Shown here: positions 1-10,151 of the stretch, piece by piece
Layout: each line of letters opens with the position of its first letter
Position numbering within the stretch: position 1 is the first letter of the stretch
From: Ensifer sp. USDA 6670
GTDB lineage: Bacteria; Pseudomonadota; Alphaproteobacteria; Rhizobiales; Rhizobiaceae
Direction: 5' to 3'
NCBI GenBank assembly: GCA_000421085.1
Contig: ATWE01000013.1
Location: 62,001 to 126,000 of the forward strand
DNA: 64,000 nt
Notes under the pieces: generated by a model
Databases searched by the model: none
The model's input: the letters and a program-made list of their open reading frames with translations, nothing else
What the model was told of the DNA's origin: nothing
Position numbers and translations under genes: made by a program

Positions 1-475
1 GACGGAAGACCTCCACCTCGCGTGCCGGGATCTCGACGGTTTCGCCGTCGCGGGCGAGATCATAGGCGCGCTCGCCGCCGATCTTGATCGCGGAGAACTG
101 CGGCGGCACCTGAGCGATTACGCCGGTATATTTCGGCAGCAGGGCGCGGATCGCCTCTTCCTCCGGACGCGCGGCGGAAGAGCGGACGGCTTCGCCTTCG
201 AGATCGTCGGTGGAGCGCTCCTCGCCCCAGGCCACCGTGAATTCGTAGATCTTGCGGCCGTCCATGACGTAGGGAACGGTTTTCGTCGCGTCGCCGAGCG
301 CGATCGGCAGCATGCCGGATGCGAGCGGATCGAGCGTGCCGGCATGGCCCGCCTTCTGCGCCTTGAACAGCCACTTGATCTTGGATACGGCCTCGGTCGA
401 ACCGAAATCGAGAGGTTTGTCGAGGATCAGCCATCCCGAAATCGGGCGGCCCTTTGGCTTGCGGGGTCTGGACAT
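1..475 (-). CDS. truB: tRNA pseudouridine synthase B (partial)
   Basis: TruB makes pseudouridine at position 55 in the T-loop of tRNAs in the cytoplasm. The N-terminal 158 residues are present; the rest lies outside the left edge. The start is the ATG at 475, giving [21 protein letters not shown]. The TruB signature follows: the KP..TS-like segment (here [15 protein letters not shown]), then [22 protein letters not shown], which carries the catalytic Asp of the GTLDP motif. It is the last visible gene of the rimP-nusA-ylxR-infB-rbfA-truB cluster and starts 12 bp after rbfA ends, so co-transcription is likely. The assignment is firm; only the missing C-terminus (PUA-like part) cannot be checked. 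Confidence 0.95.
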   Translation of the reverse strand, partial: MSRPRKPKGRPISGWLILDKPLDFGSTEAVSKIKWLFKAQKAGHAGTLDPLASGMLPIALGDATKTVPYVMDGRKIYEFTVAWGEERSTDDLEGEAVRSSAARPEEEAIRALLPKYTGVIAQVPPQFSAIKIGGERAYDLARDGETVEIPAREVEVFR

Positions 476-487
476 TGGTTCTGTCGC

Positions 488-895
488 TTATTCTTCGTCG
501 TCGGCGTCGCGATCGAGGTCGCGACTGACCTCCGGCGAGCGCAGCAGCGAGTCGATCTTCTGATAGTTGTCGAAGCTGGTATCGTCCCGGAATCGGACGT
601 CCGGCATGTATTTCATCTGCCGCAATTGCGGGCCGAGCCGCCCGCGGATGAATTTCGCATGCTTGTTCAGCGCCGCGATGACCGCCGCGTGATCGGCGAC
701 CCCGAGTGGGGTCACATAGGCCGTGGCGATCTTCAGATCGGGCGACATGCGCACTTCGGAAATGGAAATCACCGTGTTTTCGATCAGCGGATCGAGTACT
801 TCGCCGCGCTGCAGCACCTGCGTGATCGCTGCGCGCACCTGTTCGCCGACGCGCAGCATGCGCTGGGACGGAGCGGAGGATGTGGATTTGGCCAT
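488..895 (-). CDS. rbfA: 30S ribosome-binding factor A
   Basis: RbfA binds the immature 30S subunit and helps late 16S rRNA 5'-end processing and cold adaptation. The 135-residue product has the usual size and the KH-like fold sequence pattern: an N-terminal [17 protein letters not shown] helix, then a strand region [23 protein letters not shown] and the [23 protein letters not shown] segment typical of the family. The C-terminus is an acidic tail ([12 protein letters not shown]). It lies between infB and truB on the minus strand, as in many proteobacteria. A terminator-like hairpin separates it from infB, so it may have its own promoter in the 159-bp gap or depend on read-through. Confidence 0.95.
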   Translation of the reverse strand: MAKSTSSAPSQRMLRVGEQVRAAITQVLQRGEVLDPLIENTVISISEVRMSPDLKIATAYVTPLGVADHAAVIAALNKHAKFIRGRLGPQLRQMKYMPDVRFRDDTSFDNYQKIDSLLRSPEVSRDLDRDADDEE

Positions 896-997
896 CGTTT
901 CACCCTGGATCGCACCGATCGGGCCGTAGCAAGCCCCATCGAAACGCGATCGGTTCCAACACGCGAGAGGCGGGCGGCGTCGCGCGCCTTCTCACTC

Positions 998-1034
998 AAA
1001 AAAAAGCGAGCGCCGGAGCCGATCCGGCGCTCGC
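998..1034 (-). terminator. Rho-independent terminator after infB
   Basis: An 11-bp perfect stem (GCGAGCGCCGG at 1006-1016 with its complement at 1024-1034) and a 7-nt loop are followed, on the minus strand, by a run of eight T residues (A residues at 998-1005). It sits 20 bp after the infB stop and before rbfA, so it probably ends or attenuates the rimP-infB transcript. Confidence 0.85.
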
Positions 1035-1054
1035 CAATAACCTGCCGGATCGGA

Positions 1055-3724
1055 TCAGAGCGTCCGCGTGACGTGTTCGACGCGGAAGCACTCGATCGTG
1101 TCGCCGGCACGGATGTCCTCGTAGTTCTCGAAGGCCATACCGCATTCCTGGCCGGACTGGACCTCGGAGACTTCGTCCTTGAAGCGCTTGAGCGTCTTGA
1201 GCTTGCCTTCGTGGATGACGACGTTGTCGCGTACCAGACGGACGCCGACGCCGCGTTCGACCTTGCCCTCGGTGACGCGGCAACCCGCGACCTTGCCGAC
1301 CTTGGTGATGTTGAACACCTCCAGGATCTCGGCATTGCCGAGGAAGGTTTCGCGCCGCTCTGGCGACAAGAGACCGGACATCGCCGCCTTCACGTCATCC
1401 ACCAGGTCGTAGATGATGTTGTAGTAGCGGATTTCGATGCCGGCACGCTCGGATGCATCCCGCGCCTGCTTGTTGGCGCGGACGTTGAAGCCGATGATGG
1501 CTGCGTTCGAAGCTTCCGCCAGCGAGACGTCCGACTCGGTGATGCCGCCGGCACCCGAATGAACGATGCGGGCGCGCACTTCGTCGGTGCCGAGCTTGTC
1601 CAGGGCGCCGGAAATCGCTTCGATCGAGCCCTGCACGTCGCCCTTGATGACCAGCGGGAACTCCTTGACACCGGAGGTCTGAAGCTGGGTCATCATCTGC
1701 TCGAGCGAACCGCGCGAACCGGACTGGCGGGCAACCGCCTTCTCGCGGGCGAGCCGCTGGCGATATTCCGAAATCTCGCGCGCCCGGCTTTCGCTCTCGA
1801 CGACGGCGAAGCGATCGCCCGCAGCAGGCGTTCCGGAGAGACCGAGGACCTCGACCGGTGTCGACGGCCCGGCGGCCTTCACATGTTCGCCCTTGTCGTT
1901 GACGAGCGCGCGCACGCGGCCCCACTGGTCGCCTGCGACGATGATCTGGCCCGGAGTGAGCGTACCCTTCTGTACGAGGACGGTCGCAACCGCACCGCGG
2001 CCGCGGTCGAGCTCGGCTTCCACCACCGTGCCTTCGGCCGTCCGGTTCGGATTGGCCTTGAGGTCGAGGATTTCGGACTGCAGCAGGATCGCCTCGAGCA
2101 GCTTGTCGAGGTTGGTCTGGTTCTTCGCCGAAACCTCGACGTCAAGAACCTCACCACCCATCGATTCGACGAAGACCTCGTGCTGCAGCAGTTCGGTGCG
2201 GACCTTCTGCGGATTCGCGGACGGCTTGTCGATCTTGTTGATCGCCACGATGATCGGAACGCCGGCCGCCTTGGCATGGTTGATCGACTCGATCGTCTGC
2301 GGCATCACGCTGTCATCGGCCGCGACGACGAGGACGGCGATGTCCGTCGCCTGGGCGCCGCGGGCGCGCATGGCCGTGAAGGCCGCGTGGCCGGGCGTAT
2401 CGATGAAGGTGATCTTCTGGCCGTTCTGCTCGACCTGGTAGGCACCGATGTGCTGCGTGATGCCGCCTGCCTCGCCGGCAACCACGTTGGCGTGGCGGAT
2501 GGCGTCGAGCAGCGAGGTCTTGCCGTGGTCGACGTGACCCATGATCGTCACGATCGGCGGCCGCGACTGCATGTCGTCGTCCACGTCGGAGATATTGAAG
2601 ATGCCTTCCTCGACATCCGACTCGGAAACGCGCTTGACCGTGTGGCCGAACTCGCCGGCGATGAGCTCCGCAAGATCGGCGTCGATCAGGTCGCCGGGCT
2701 TCATCATCTGGCCTTCCTTCATCAGGAACTTGATGACGTCGACCGCGCGCTCGGACATGCGCTGCGACAATTCCTGAATCGTGATGGTTTCCGGCAGGAC
2801 GACTTCGCGGGAGATCTTCTCGCGTGTTTCCTGCATCTGGCTGCGCTTGAACTTCTCCTGACGGCGGCGCATCGCCGAAAGCGAACGGCCGCGCTGGCTG
2901 CCATCCTCGTCGACGGCAGCCGTCGTAAGCGTCAGCTTGCCCTGGCGCCGGCCCTCGTCACCCTTTGCACGGGGCGCGGGCTTTGCCGGCTCCGGACGCA
3001 CGACCTTGCCGCGGGGAGCACCGGCACCGCTGCGGCGGCGTTCGTCTTCCTCGCTCTCGGTCCCGCGACGGCCGCGAAGTGCTGCGCCGTCCGGCGCTGC
3101 CGGCGTTGCAGCCGGAGCCGGGCGTCCCGGCTGCGGGCGCGTCTCGACACGGCGTTCGCCGACGGCGGGACTTGCAGCCTCGACCTTCTCCTCGGTCTTT
3201 TCAGCCTCTACCGGCGGGCGTGCGGCCTCTTCGGCGGCACGGCGCGCGGCCTCTTCCTTCTCGCGGGCGAGGCGCTCTTCTTCTTCGCGCCGGCGGCGCA
3301 CTTCGTCCTCGGCGCGACGCTTGGCTTCCTCGGCGTCGCGAATCTGGGCTTCCGCCAGGGCGCGACGGCGGGCTTCCATCTCACCGGCAGACAGATCGTT
3401 CAGGACAACACCGCCGCGAGGGCGGTTCTGTTCCTGGCGCGGCTGATGCGGCTGCGGCTGAGGAGCCGGACGGCCCGAGGGCTGAGGCGGCATCGGACGC
3501 TGCTCAGCTGGGCGCGCGGCAGGCGCGGCGGCAACCGGCGTGATCGGGCGCTCGTCCTTGTGCTTCAGCGGGCCGCGCGTTCTCTTGGTCTCGACCACGA
3601 CCGCCTTGGTGCGACCGCGGCCCATATCCTGACGCACCGTACCCTGTGTCACCCCGGAGGGCTTCAGGGTCAGCGTCTTCTTGCCCGCTACGCTGAGTGT
3701 CTTGTCGTCTTTGTTGTCCGTCAT
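1055..3724 (-). CDS. infB: Translation initiation factor IF-2
   Basis: IF-2 is the GTPase that brings initiator fMet-tRNA to the 30S subunit and promotes subunit joining. The 889-residue protein has a long, highly charged N-terminal half rich in Arg, Glu and Ala (roughly residues 20-300, with a coiled-coil-like stretch of [19 protein letters not shown]), then the conserved IF2_N segment and the GTPase domain. G motifs are visible: GHVDHGKTS (G1), DTPGHAAF (G3) and INKIDKP (G4). Domains II, III and IV follow and the C-terminus ends [16 protein letters not shown]. It is 105 bp downstream of the ylxR-like gene. A long open frame on the opposite strand over this gene is a GC-codon artefact. Confidence 0.98.
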   Translation of the reverse strand: MTDNKDDKTLSVAGKKTLTLKPSGVTQGTVRQDMGRGRTKAVVVETKRTRGPLKHKDERPITPVAAAPAARPAEQRPMPPQPSGRPAPQPQPHQPRQEQNRPRGGVVLNDLSAGEMEARRRALAEAQIRDAEEAKRRAEDEVRRRREEEERLAREKEEAARRAAEEAARPPVEAEKTEEKVEAASPAVGERRVETRPQPGRPAPAATPAAPDGAALRGRRGTESEEDERRRSGAGAPRGKVVRPEPAKPAPRAKGDEGRRQGKLTLTTAAVDEDGSQRGRSLSAMRRRQEKFKRSQMQETREKISREVVLPETITIQELSQRMSERAVDVIKFLMKEGQMMKPGDLIDADLAELIAGEFGHTVKRVSESDVEEGIFNISDVDDDMQSRPPIVTIMGHVDHGKTSLLDAIRHANVVAGEAGGITQHIGAYQVEQNGQKITFIDTPGHAAFTAMRARGAQATDIAVLVVAADDSVMPQTIESINHAKAAGVPIIVAINKIDKPSANPQKVRTELLQHEVFVESMGGEVLDVEVSAKNQTNLDKLLEAILLQSEILDLKANPNRTAEGTVVEAELDRGRGAVATVLVQKGTLTPGQIIVAGDQWGRVRALVNDKGEHVKAAGPSTPVEVLGLSGTPAAGDRFAVVESESRAREISEYRQRLAREKAVARQSGSRGSLEQMMTQLQTSGVKEFPLVIKGDVQGSIEAISGALDKLGTDEVRARIVHSGAGGITESDVSLAEASNAAIIGFNVRANKQARDASERAGIEIRYYNIIYDLVDDVKAAMSGLLSPERRETFLGNAEILEVFNITKVGKVAGCRVTEGKVERGVGVRLVRDNVVIHEGKLKTLKRFKDEVSEVQSGQECGMAFENYEDIRAGDTIECFRVEHVTRTL

Positions 3725-3829
3725 TCCGTTCCGTTCCTAGCGATCAGGGCCGGATACGAAACCCCTGACCCTGTCTTCCAAATTGTCTCAAACAATGCTC
3801 GCTATGCCGGTCTCTGCCGGTGACGCGCT

Positions 3830-4522
3830 TCATTGCTGTGGCTTGCCAGCGCCGCCTTCGGCCCGGACCGGGACGGATCCTCGGTACTTTTCGAGCATGA
3901 TTGCGCGCTTCACTACACCTTCACCTGCCTGCCCTGCAAGCGCTGCGGCATGGATAAAGGCATTACTTCCCAAAAGTCCCTCCATTTCCGCCCCCGTGAA
4001 GGGGCGGAAAGCGGGTATTTCCGTTTCGTCCTCGCTGACGAAGCTCATCGCCTTGCGGGCCTGATCGATCTTGCGGACGCCATCCGCGGCCGCATCGATC
4101 GCATGAAAGACGGCTAGCGCGGCAAGGCCGCGCACCGCCTGCTCCGTCTTCGTCGCGCCGGAAATGAACTGGCCCGCCTTGCGCGCCATGTTCATCATGC
4201 CCGCGAGCTGTTCGGCGAGAAGTCTCTCGACCTCGTCCGCGAGCCCGGCATTCGCCTTTACTTCGGCGCGAAGAGCGCGGGCGAAGAGCTTCTTCGCCAC
4301 CGCTTTTTCCACGAGCTGCCGCTCGGACTTGACCCAACATCCGCGCCCCGGGAGCTGCCGCTTCAGATCCGCAACGACGACGCCGTCGGGTCCGGCGACG
4401 AAGCGGATCAACTCTTCAGGAGAGCCGCTCTCACGCGTGACGATGCAGGTCCGGTTGTTGCCGTTCCGGTCCTTCGGACCCTTGTCCGCAGGCAGGCTGT
4501 CGGCATCGATCTCGACGATCAT
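3830..4522 (-). CDS. YlxR/DUF448 RNA-binding protein with L7Ae-like domain
   Basis: The 230-residue protein has an N-terminal YlxR (DUF448) domain, recognisable from RTCIVTRESGSPEELIRFV and PGRGCWV (about residues 23-62). A second domain follows that resembles the L7Ae/YlxQ RNA-binding fold (MARKAGQFISGATKTEQAVR, about residues 110-130). It is encoded between nusA and infB, which is the conserved position of ylxR genes; the fusion of YlxR and YlxQ-like parts is usual in alphaproteobacteria. It is thought to act in RNA binding near the ribosome or transcription machinery; the exact role is not known. The ATG at 4522 is 5 bp after the nusA stop, which indicates translational coupling. Confidence 0.88.
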   Translation of the reverse strand: MIVEIDADSLPADKGPKDRNGNNRTCIVTRESGSPEELIRFVAGPDGVVVADLKRQLPGRGCWVKSERQLVEKAVAKKLFARALRAEVKANAGLADEVERLLAEQLAGMMNMARKAGQFISGATKTEQAVRGLAALAVFHAIDAAADGVRKIDQARKAMSFVSEDETEIPAFRPFTGAEMEGLLGSNAFIHAAALAGQAGEGVVKRAIMLEKYRGSVPVRAEGGAGKPQQ

Positions 4523-4527
4523 CGCGA

Positions 4528-6156
4528 TCAGGCGTCCTGATCCGCGCCTTCGGCGACCTCGATCGTCTCATCCTGTTCCTGCTGCTCCTCCTGCTGCTTG
4601 ACCAGATCCTCTTCGGTGATCCAGCCGGCGGCCAGACGAGCCTGCACGATCATCGTTTCGGCCTCTTCCCGGGTGACTTCGAACTTCGAGAAGATGCCCT
4701 CGAAGCGCTTGGTCTCGCCATCCTTGCGCTCGGTCCAGCCGACGAGGTCGTCGGCGGCGCAGCCGGCAAAGTCCTCGATCGTCTTGATGCCTTCCTCGCC
4801 GAGAGCGACCAGCATCTGGCTGGTGAGGCCATCAATCGTCCGCAGTTCGTCGGAAACGCCGAGCTCCTTGCGCTTGGCATCCATTTCCGCCTCTAGCTTT
4901 TCGAGATGTTCGCGGGCGCGGGTCTGGAGCTCGTTTGCCGTATCCTCGTCGAAGCCCTCGATGGAGGAGATTTCGTCGAGTTCGACATAGGCGAGCTCTT
5001 CGACCTGGGCGAAGCCCTCGGAGGCGAGCACCTGACCGACCATCTCGTCGACGTCCAGCGCATCCATGAAGAGCTGCGTGCGCTCGTTGAATTCCTTCTG
5101 GCGACGCTCGCTCTCCTCCTGCTCGGTGAGGATATCGATGTCCCAGCCGGTCAGCTGCGAGGCAAGGCGCACGTTCTGGCCGCGGCGGCCGATCGCGAGC
5201 GAAAGCTGCTCGTCCGGAACCACGACCTCGATGCGTTCGGCGTCCTCGTCGAGAACCACCTTGGCGACTTCCGCCGGCTGCAGCGCATTGACGATGAAGG
5301 AAGCCGGATCCGGCGACCAGGGAATGATATCGATCTTCTCGCCCTGGAGCTCGCCGACCACGGCCTGCACGCGCGAGCCGCGCATACCGACGCAGGCGCC
5401 GACCGGATCGATCGACGAATCGTTGGAGACGACGGCGATCTTGGCGCGCGAGCCCGGGTCGCGGGCAACCGACTTGATCTGGATGATGCCGTCGTAGATT
5501 TCCGGCACCTCCATGGTGAAGAGTTTCACCATGAATTGCGGATGCGTGCGCGACAGGAAGATCTGCGGTCCGCGCTGCTCACGGCGGACGTCGTAGACGA
5601 AGGCGCGGACGCGGTCGCCATAGCGCATGTTCTCACGCGGGATCATCTCGTCGCGGCGGATGATGCCCTCGCCACGGCCGAGATCGACGATGACGTTGCC
5701 GTACTCGACGCGCTTGACGGTGCCGTTGACGATCTCGCCGACACGATCCTTGAATTCCTCGTACTGGCGATCGCGCTCGGCTTCGCGCACCTTCTGCACG
5801 ATCACCTGCTTGGCGGACTGGGCGGCGATGCGGCCGAAGTCCATGGGCGGCAGCGGATCGGCAATGAAATCGCCGAGCTTTGCATCGGGATTGCGGTCGC
5901 GGGCGAGCTCGATCGGGATCTGGGTCGAATAGTCCTCGGCCTTTTCGACCACTTCCAGGAGACGCTGGAGACGGATTTCACCGGTCTTCGGATTGATGTC
6001 GGCGCGAATGTTCGATTCCGAACCGTAACGCGAACGAGCCGCCTTCTGGATCGCGTCCGCCATCGCGGCCAGAACGATCTCGCGGTCGATCACCTTTTCG
6101 CGTGCCACAGCATCTGCGATCTGCAGAAGTTCGAGCCGGTTAGCACTGACTGCCAT
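4528..6156 (-). CDS. nusA: Transcription termination/antitermination factor NusA
   Basis: NusA binds RNA polymerase and nascent RNA and modulates pausing, termination and rRNA antitermination. The start is the ATG at 6156 ([17 protein letters not shown]), preceded by GGAGACAAG; an upstream in-frame ATG at 6195 would add 13 residues unlike the family. The 542-residue product has the N-terminal RNAP-binding domain, an S1 domain ([19 protein letters not shown], about 135-155), two KH domains ([16 protein letters not shown] and [15 protein letters not shown]) and two C-terminal helix-hairpin-helix repeats ending in an acidic tail. Gene order rimP-nusA-ylxR-infB is the standard one. Confidence 0.97.
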   Translation of the reverse strand: MAVSANRLELLQIADAVAREKVIDREIVLAAMADAIQKAARSRYGSESNIRADINPKTGEIRLQRLLEVVEKAEDYSTQIPIELARDRNPDAKLGDFIADPLPPMDFGRIAAQSAKQVIVQKVREAERDRQYEEFKDRVGEIVNGTVKRVEYGNVIVDLGRGEGIIRRDEMIPRENMRYGDRVRAFVYDVRREQRGPQIFLSRTHPQFMVKLFTMEVPEIYDGIIQIKSVARDPGSRAKIAVVSNDSSIDPVGACVGMRGSRVQAVVGELQGEKIDIIPWSPDPASFIVNALQPAEVAKVVLDEDAERIEVVVPDEQLSLAIGRRGQNVRLASQLTGWDIDILTEQEESERRQKEFNERTQLFMDALDVDEMVGQVLASEGFAQVEELAYVELDEISSIEGFDEDTANELQTRAREHLEKLEAEMDAKRKELGVSDELRTIDGLTSQMLVALGEEGIKTIEDFAGCAADDLVGWTERKDGETKRFEGIFSKFEVTREEAETMIVQARLAAGWITEEDLVKQQEEQQEQDETIEVAEGADQDA

Positions 6157-6201
6157 GTCTTGTCTCCGTCTGTTGCAGGCGCATCGAAAGCGCACCCAGC
6201 C

Positions 6202-6819
6202 TTATTCGTTATCCGTGTCTTCGTCTTCGAAGTTTTCGTTGGCGGCGCGCGCGGCCTTGGCTTTCTTGTCGGCCGTCAGCGCGTCGCGGATGAGGTCGTC
6301 CGTCAGGATCAGCCGCGCCTCCGACAGCGCCGTGAACGGGATCGCGACTGCCGCCTCTTCGCCATAGGCGGGCTGGTCGCGCTCGAGCCGGAAACCATCC
6401 TCGTCCACCGAAACGATCTTGCCGCGGAAGCGCTTGCGCCCTTCGACCATGACCGACGTCTCGCACTTCACCAGATGGCCCTGCCAGCGGATGAAGTCGG
6501 ACCTGCGCACCATGGGGCGATCGATGCCCGGGGACGACACTTCGAGATGATACGCCTTGTCGATCGGATCTTCCACATCGAGAACCGGCGAGATCGCCTT
6601 GGAGACCTCCTCGCAGTCCTCGACGGTCATGGTGCCGTCGTTGCGTTCGGTCATGACCTGCAGCGTCAGGCCGTTCTGACCGGACATGCGCACGCGCACC
6701 AGGCGGAAACCCATATCCACGAGCACCGGCTCGATGATGTCGGCAACACGCCGGTCGAGGCCGGTTTCGGTAATCAGCCGGGGTTCATTCGTATTTTCAG
6801 CCGTTGTCGTGTCGGACAA
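6202..6819 (-). CDS. rimP: Ribosome maturation factor RimP
   Basis: RimP is needed for maturation of the 30S subunit. The 205-residue product carries the family signature from [26 protein letters not shown] through [19 protein letters not shown] and [16 protein letters not shown], followed by the C-terminal SH3-like domain. The reading frame begins with a TTG codon at 6819 ([13 protein letters not shown]), 6 bp after GAGAGG; no in-frame ATG occurs before the conserved core, so the unusual start looks real. It is the first gene of the operon, 45 bp before nusA, and is preceded by an attenuator-like leader. Confidence 0.95.
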   Translation of the reverse strand: MSDTTTAENTNEPRLITETGLDRRVADIIEPVLVDMGFRLVRVRMSGQNGLTLQVMTERNDGTMTVEDCEEVSKAISPVLDVEDPIDKAYHLEVSSPGIDRPMVRRSDFIRWQGHLVKCETSVMVEGRKRFRGKIVSVDEDGFRLERDQPAYGEEAAVAIPFTALSEARLILTDDLIRDALTADKKAKAARAANENFEDEDTDNE

Positions 6820-6847
6820 ACGATCCTCTCCTCGTCGGACCGGCTAA

Positions 6848-6900
6848 TAAAAAAGAGCGGGTCCTCACGGCCCCACTCTTCATCTAACCGATCAAGAATT
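6848..6900 (-). promoter_or_regulatory. rimP leader with terminator hairpin (putative attenuator)
   Basis: Between the predicted transcription start (about 6900) and rimP the minus strand holds a stem (AGAGTGGG at 6879-6872 with CCCGCTCT at 6861-6854, one G-U pair) followed by a run of T residues (6854-6848). This is a Rho-independent terminator located before, not after, the coding region. A rimP leader of this kind has been described for alphaproteobacteria as a putative attenuator in front of rimP-nusA-infB. Feedback by NusA or IF-2 is an inference. Confidence 0.75.
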
Positions 6901-6907
6901 TGAGGCT

Positions 6908-6936
6908 CATATACGCTTCATTGCCGTAAATTGCAA
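6908..6936 (-). promoter_or_regulatory. Sigma-70 type promoter of the rimP-nusA-infB operon
   Basis: On the minus strand a -35 box TTGCAA (6936-6931) and a -10 box TATATG (6913-6908) are separated by exactly 17 bp. Transcription would start near 6900, just upstream of the leader hairpin. Confidence 0.7.
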
Positions 6937-7030
6937 GGGTCGCGCAGGCGCCGGGCCGGACCTTTCGGCCCCATCGCAAGTTTCAGCGTCTGGCGCATCC
7001 CGTTTCGAGGTTTATAACGAAGCAATCCAC

Positions 7031-8686
7031 ATGACGATCAACCGAAAGAGTTCAGAGGTGACGAACCGCATATCGCCGTTGGCGCCCTTCAGGCACGACA
7101 TCTTCCGCACCATCTGGATCGCGAGCCTTGCCTCCAATTTCGGCGGGCTGATCCAGGCCGTGGGTGCGGCCTGGCTCATGACGTCCATTTCGCAATCGGT
7201 GAACATGGTGGCGCTGGTGCAGGCGTCGACCTCGCTGCCGATCATGCTCTTCTCGCTGGTTTCCGGCGCACTTGCCGACAATTTCGACCGGCGGCGGATC
7301 ATGCTCGTCGCGCAGAGCTTCATGCTCGCCGTCTCGGCGCTGCTCACCGTCTGCGCCTATTACGGTATCGTTACGCCGTGGCTCCTGCTCATCTTCACCT
7401 TTCTTCTCGGCTGCGGCACGGCCCTCAACAATCCTTCCTGGCAGGCCTCGGTCGGCGACATGGTTCCGCGCGACGATCTGCCGGCGGCGGTGGCGCTGAA
7501 CAGCATGGGGTTCAATCTTACCCGCAGCGTCGGTCCGGCGATCGGCGGCGCCATCGTCGCGGCCGCGGGTGCGGCGGCCGCCTTTGCAGCCAACACGCTC
7601 AGCTATTTCGCGATCCTCTTCGCGCTCGCCCGGTGGAAACCGGTCACTCCGGAAAACCGGCTGCCGCGCGAGACGCTCGGGCGCGCGGTTTCTGCAGGGC
7701 TGCGCTACGTGGCGATGTCGCCCAATATCGGCAAGGTGCTCGTGCGCGGCTTCGCCTTCGGCCTTTCGGCCAGCGCCATACTTGCACTGCTGCCCCTGGT
7801 GGCACGCGACCTCGTCGGCGGCGGCCCGCTCACCTACGGCGTCATGCTCGGCGCCTTCGGCGTCGGCGCGATCGGCGGCGCGCTCCTGAGCGCGAGACTA
7901 AGGGAATTCCTCACGAGCGAGGCGATCGTGCGCTATGCCTTCGCCGGCTTCGCCTTCAGCGCCCTGGTCACGGCCATCAGCACGCAGGCCTGGCTGACCT
8001 GCCTCGTGCTCGCCGTTTCCGGCGCCTGCTGGGTCCTGGCGCTGTCGCTCTTCAACACGACGGTGCAGCTCTCCACGCCGCGCTGGGTCGTCGGCCGGGC
8101 GCTTTCGCTCTACCAGACCATGACCTTCGGCGGGATTGCCGGCGGCAGCTGGCTCTGGGGCGTCACTGCCGAACAATACGGCGCGGCCAACGCGCTCATC
8201 GGCTCCTGCCTTCTGATGCTGGCGGGGGCGGCGATCGGACTGCGCTTCGCCCTGCCGGAATTCAAGTCGCTCAATCTCGACCCGCTCAACCGCTTCAACG
8301 AACCGCTGCTAGAGCTCGACCTGAAGCCGCGCAGCGGACCCATAGTCGTCATGATCGACTACGAAATCGCCGATGAGGACATCCCCGAATTCCTGAAGAC
8401 GATGGCGGAGCGCAGGCGTATCCGCATCCGCGACGGAGCCGGCCACTGGGCGCTGATGCGCGACCTCGAAAACCCGACCACCTGGACCGAGACCTACCAC
8501 GTGCCGACCTGGGTCGAATATGTCCGCCACAATCAGCGGCGCACCCAGGCCGACGCCGCCGTCGGCGACAAGCTGACCGCATTCCATCGCGGCCCCAACC
8601 CGCCGCGCGTCCATCGCATGATCGAGCGCCAGACGATCGTTCCCGATCACTACGAGCGCTACAAGCGATCCGTCGAGATGCACTGA
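7031..8686 (+). CDS. MFS exporter (MFS_3 type) with C-terminal extension domain
   Basis: The 551-residue protein has about twelve membrane segments in residues 25-410 and fits the MFS_3 subgroup (EntS-like exporters): SLASNFGGLIQAVGAAWLMTS at the start, SGALADNFDRRRIMLVAQ as the loop 2-3 motif, and GCGTALNNPSWQASVGDMVPRDDLPAAVALNS. After the last membrane helix a soluble domain of about 120 residues follows (from about 430: VVMIDYEIADEDIPEFLKTMAERRRIRIRDGAGHW), which looks like an antibiotic-biosynthesis-monooxygenase (ABM, dimeric alpha/beta barrel) fold. The substrate is unknown; small secreted metabolites are likely by family. It is divergent from rimP and stands alone before a RIME repeat. 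Confidence 0.85.
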   Translation: MTINRKSSEVTNRISPLAPFRHDIFRTIWIASLASNFGGLIQAVGAAWLMTSISQSVNMVALVQASTSLPIMLFSLVSGALADNFDRRRIMLVAQSFMLAVSALLTVCAYYGIVTPWLLLIFTFLLGCGTALNNPSWQASVGDMVPRDDLPAAVALNSMGFNLTRSVGPAIGGAIVAAAGAAAAFAANTLSYFAILFALARWKPVTPENRLPRETLGRAVSAGLRYVAMSPNIGKVLVRGFAFGLSASAILALLPLVARDLVGGGPLTYGVMLGAFGVGAIGGALLSARLREFLTSEAIVRYAFAGFAFSALVTAISTQAWLTCLVLAVSGACWVLALSLFNTTVQLSTPRWVVGRALSLYQTMTFGGIAGGSWLWGVTAEQYGAANALIGSCLLMLAGAAIGLRFALPEFKSLNLDPLNRFNEPLLELDLKPRSGPIVVMIDYEIADEDIPEFLKTMAERRRIRIRDGAGHWALMRDLENPTTWTETYHVPTWVEYVRHNQRRTQADAAVGDKLTAFHRGPNPPRVHRMIERQTIVPDHYERYKRSVEMH

Positions 8687-8705
8687 GACCGAGGGGCGTG
8701 ATCAA

Positions 8706-8850
8706 GCCCCTCACCCTAACCCTCTCCCCGCATGCGGGGAGAGGGAACGTGGCACAGTGAAACGCTGGTGATTATGATGGCCGAGGCGATCGCCGCTTGC
8801 GCCTTCGCCCCGCCTGCGGGGAGAAGGTGCCGGCAGGCGGATGAGGGGCG
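8706..8850. repeat. RIME-type palindromic intergenic repeat
   Basis: Two palindromic modules lie between convergent genes. The first (8720-8745) is a perfect 26-bp palindrome centred on CCCCGCATGCGGGG. The second (8802-8827) is an imperfect palindrome around CCCCGCCTGCGGGG and is followed by GCCGGCAGGCGGATGAGGGG. The outer CCCTCACCC and GATGAGGGG borders recur in other copies in this window. This is the pattern of the rhizobial RIME mosaic elements; it may also serve as a bidirectional transcript end. Confidence 0.8.
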
Positions 8851-8875
8851 GACGCGTGCCGCATCCGACCGAAGA

Positions 8876-10114
8876 TCACCGCAGCTTTGCTTTCAGCGAA
8901 ACATCCGGAAAGCAGGTCGGCTCGAGGCCGCTCTTCGCCTGCCAGTCGCCGAGCGAGCGGCGCGTCTTGTAGCCCGGCAGCCCGTCGGCTTTGCCGACGT
9001 CGTAGCCTTTCGCGACCAGCGCCTTCTGCATGCCGAGCACATCGGATCGCAACATGCCGCCGACATCGCCCCATCTGCCGCGGAAGGCGCCGCCGCCGGC
9101 AGCGATGCGATCGGCCAGATTGCCGATGTAAAGCGCGTAGAGATCGGAATTATTGTATTCCTTGATCACGTAGAAATTCGGCGTGACGATGAATTGCGGT
9201 CCATGGGTCCCCGCCGGGACCAGCATCATGCCTGCGGCGGCACGTTCTGCCGCCGGGAAGGCCCTGCCCGAAATGCGGCCGATCCCCATGCCGGCCCATT
9301 CGGCGATCGGGCGGGCAAGGTCCGGGCCCTCCTGAGCGCAGGAGACGCCCGAGGGGATCGCGACCTCGAAACCCCAGTCGCGCCCCCTCTGCCAGCCCTT
9401 CTGCGCCAGATAATTGGCAATCGAAGCAAGGCTGTCCGGCACGGAATTCCAGATGTCGCGGCGTCCGTCCCCGTCGAAATCGACGGCATATTTCAGAAAG
9501 CTCGAAGGCAGGAACTGCGGCTGGCCCATGGCACCTGCCCAGGAGCCGCGCATCTGCGCCTCCTGAACGTCACCGCTGTCGAGAATATGCAGCGCCGCGA
9601 TCAGTTCGCGCCGGAAAAGCTCCGGTCGGGTCGACATGAAAGCCTTGGTCGCCAGCACATCCATGATCGGATACGGGATCTTCGCCCGACCGAAGCCGGA
9701 TTCCTTGCCCCATATGGCAAGGACGATCGGCCCGGGAACACCATAGGTCCTCTCGATCCGCTTCAAGGTCGATGCGTGGGCGGAGGCGAGGCTGCGGCCG
9801 GTCGCAGCAAGACCCTGCAGGCGTTTTTCCGAAAAATAGGATCCGGGAGCGGAAAACTCGGCCTGGCTCTGCTTGCGCTGCTTCGGGTTCGGGAAGCCGG
9901 GCGGCGCGAGGTCGGGCAGATCCCAGTCGAGCCTAACGCCCTTGAAGGCTGCTTCGAAGGCCGCGTTCGATACGCCGGCCTTCTGCGCCTCCGGCCAGAG
10001 ATCGTTTCGAAGCCACTGCCGGAACTGCGTTTCGACGTCGGCCTTGGAAGCGGCGAAGGAGAAGGTAGCAAAAGACAGACAGGCCAGGAGCAGAACGGAA
10101 AGGAATCTCAGCAT
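8876..10114 (-). CDS. Lytic murein transglycosylase (MltB/SLT_2 family) with peptidoglycan-binding domain
   Basis: This periplasmic enzyme cleaves the MurNAc-GlcNAc bond of peptidoglycan non-hydrolytically, leaving 1,6-anhydroMurNAc ends. The 412-residue product has a signal peptide (LRFLSVLLLACLSFATFSFA) and a SLT_2 domain with the catalytic Glu in ILAIWGKESGFGR-like context (VLAIWGKESGFGR, about residue 152) and GSWAGAMGQPQFLPSSFLKYAVDFDGDGRRDIW. A C-terminal PG_binding_1 domain follows (RSDVLGMQKALVAKGYDVGKADGLPGYKTR). It has no lipobox, so it is likely soluble. It lies 37 bp after recR on the same strand, so the two may be co-transcribed. Confidence 0.92.
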   Translation of the reverse strand: MLRFLSVLLLACLSFATFSFAASKADVETQFRQWLRNDLWPEAQKAGVSNAAFEAAFKGVRLDWDLPDLAPPGFPNPKQRKQSQAEFSAPGSYFSEKRLQGLAATGRSLASAHASTLKRIERTYGVPGPIVLAIWGKESGFGRAKIPYPIMDVLATKAFMSTRPELFRRELIAALHILDSGDVQEAQMRGSWAGAMGQPQFLPSSFLKYAVDFDGDGRRDIWNSVPDSLASIANYLAQKGWQRGRDWGFEVAIPSGVSCAQEGPDLARPIAEWAGMGIGRISGRAFPAAERAAAGMMLVPAGTHGPQFIVTPNFYVIKEYNNSDLYALYIGNLADRIAAGGGAFRGRWGDVGGMLRSDVLGMQKALVAKGYDVGKADGLPGYKTRRSLGDWQAKSGLEPTCFPDVSLKAKLR

Positions 10115-10151
10115 CTCTTTTCCTTGAAACTGAAGCTGCGGAGGCGAATGC

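Noticed and set aside
344..3823. Very long open frame on the plus strand opposite infB and rbfA (1159 codons)
   Set aside because: It spans three genes on the other strand, is rich in Arg, Leu and Asp as expected of a GC-rich antisense frame, and shows no domain I recognise.
4906..6903. Long plus-strand frame opposite nusA and rimP
   Set aside because: Mirror frame of two strongly conserved genes; no motif and no ribosome site.
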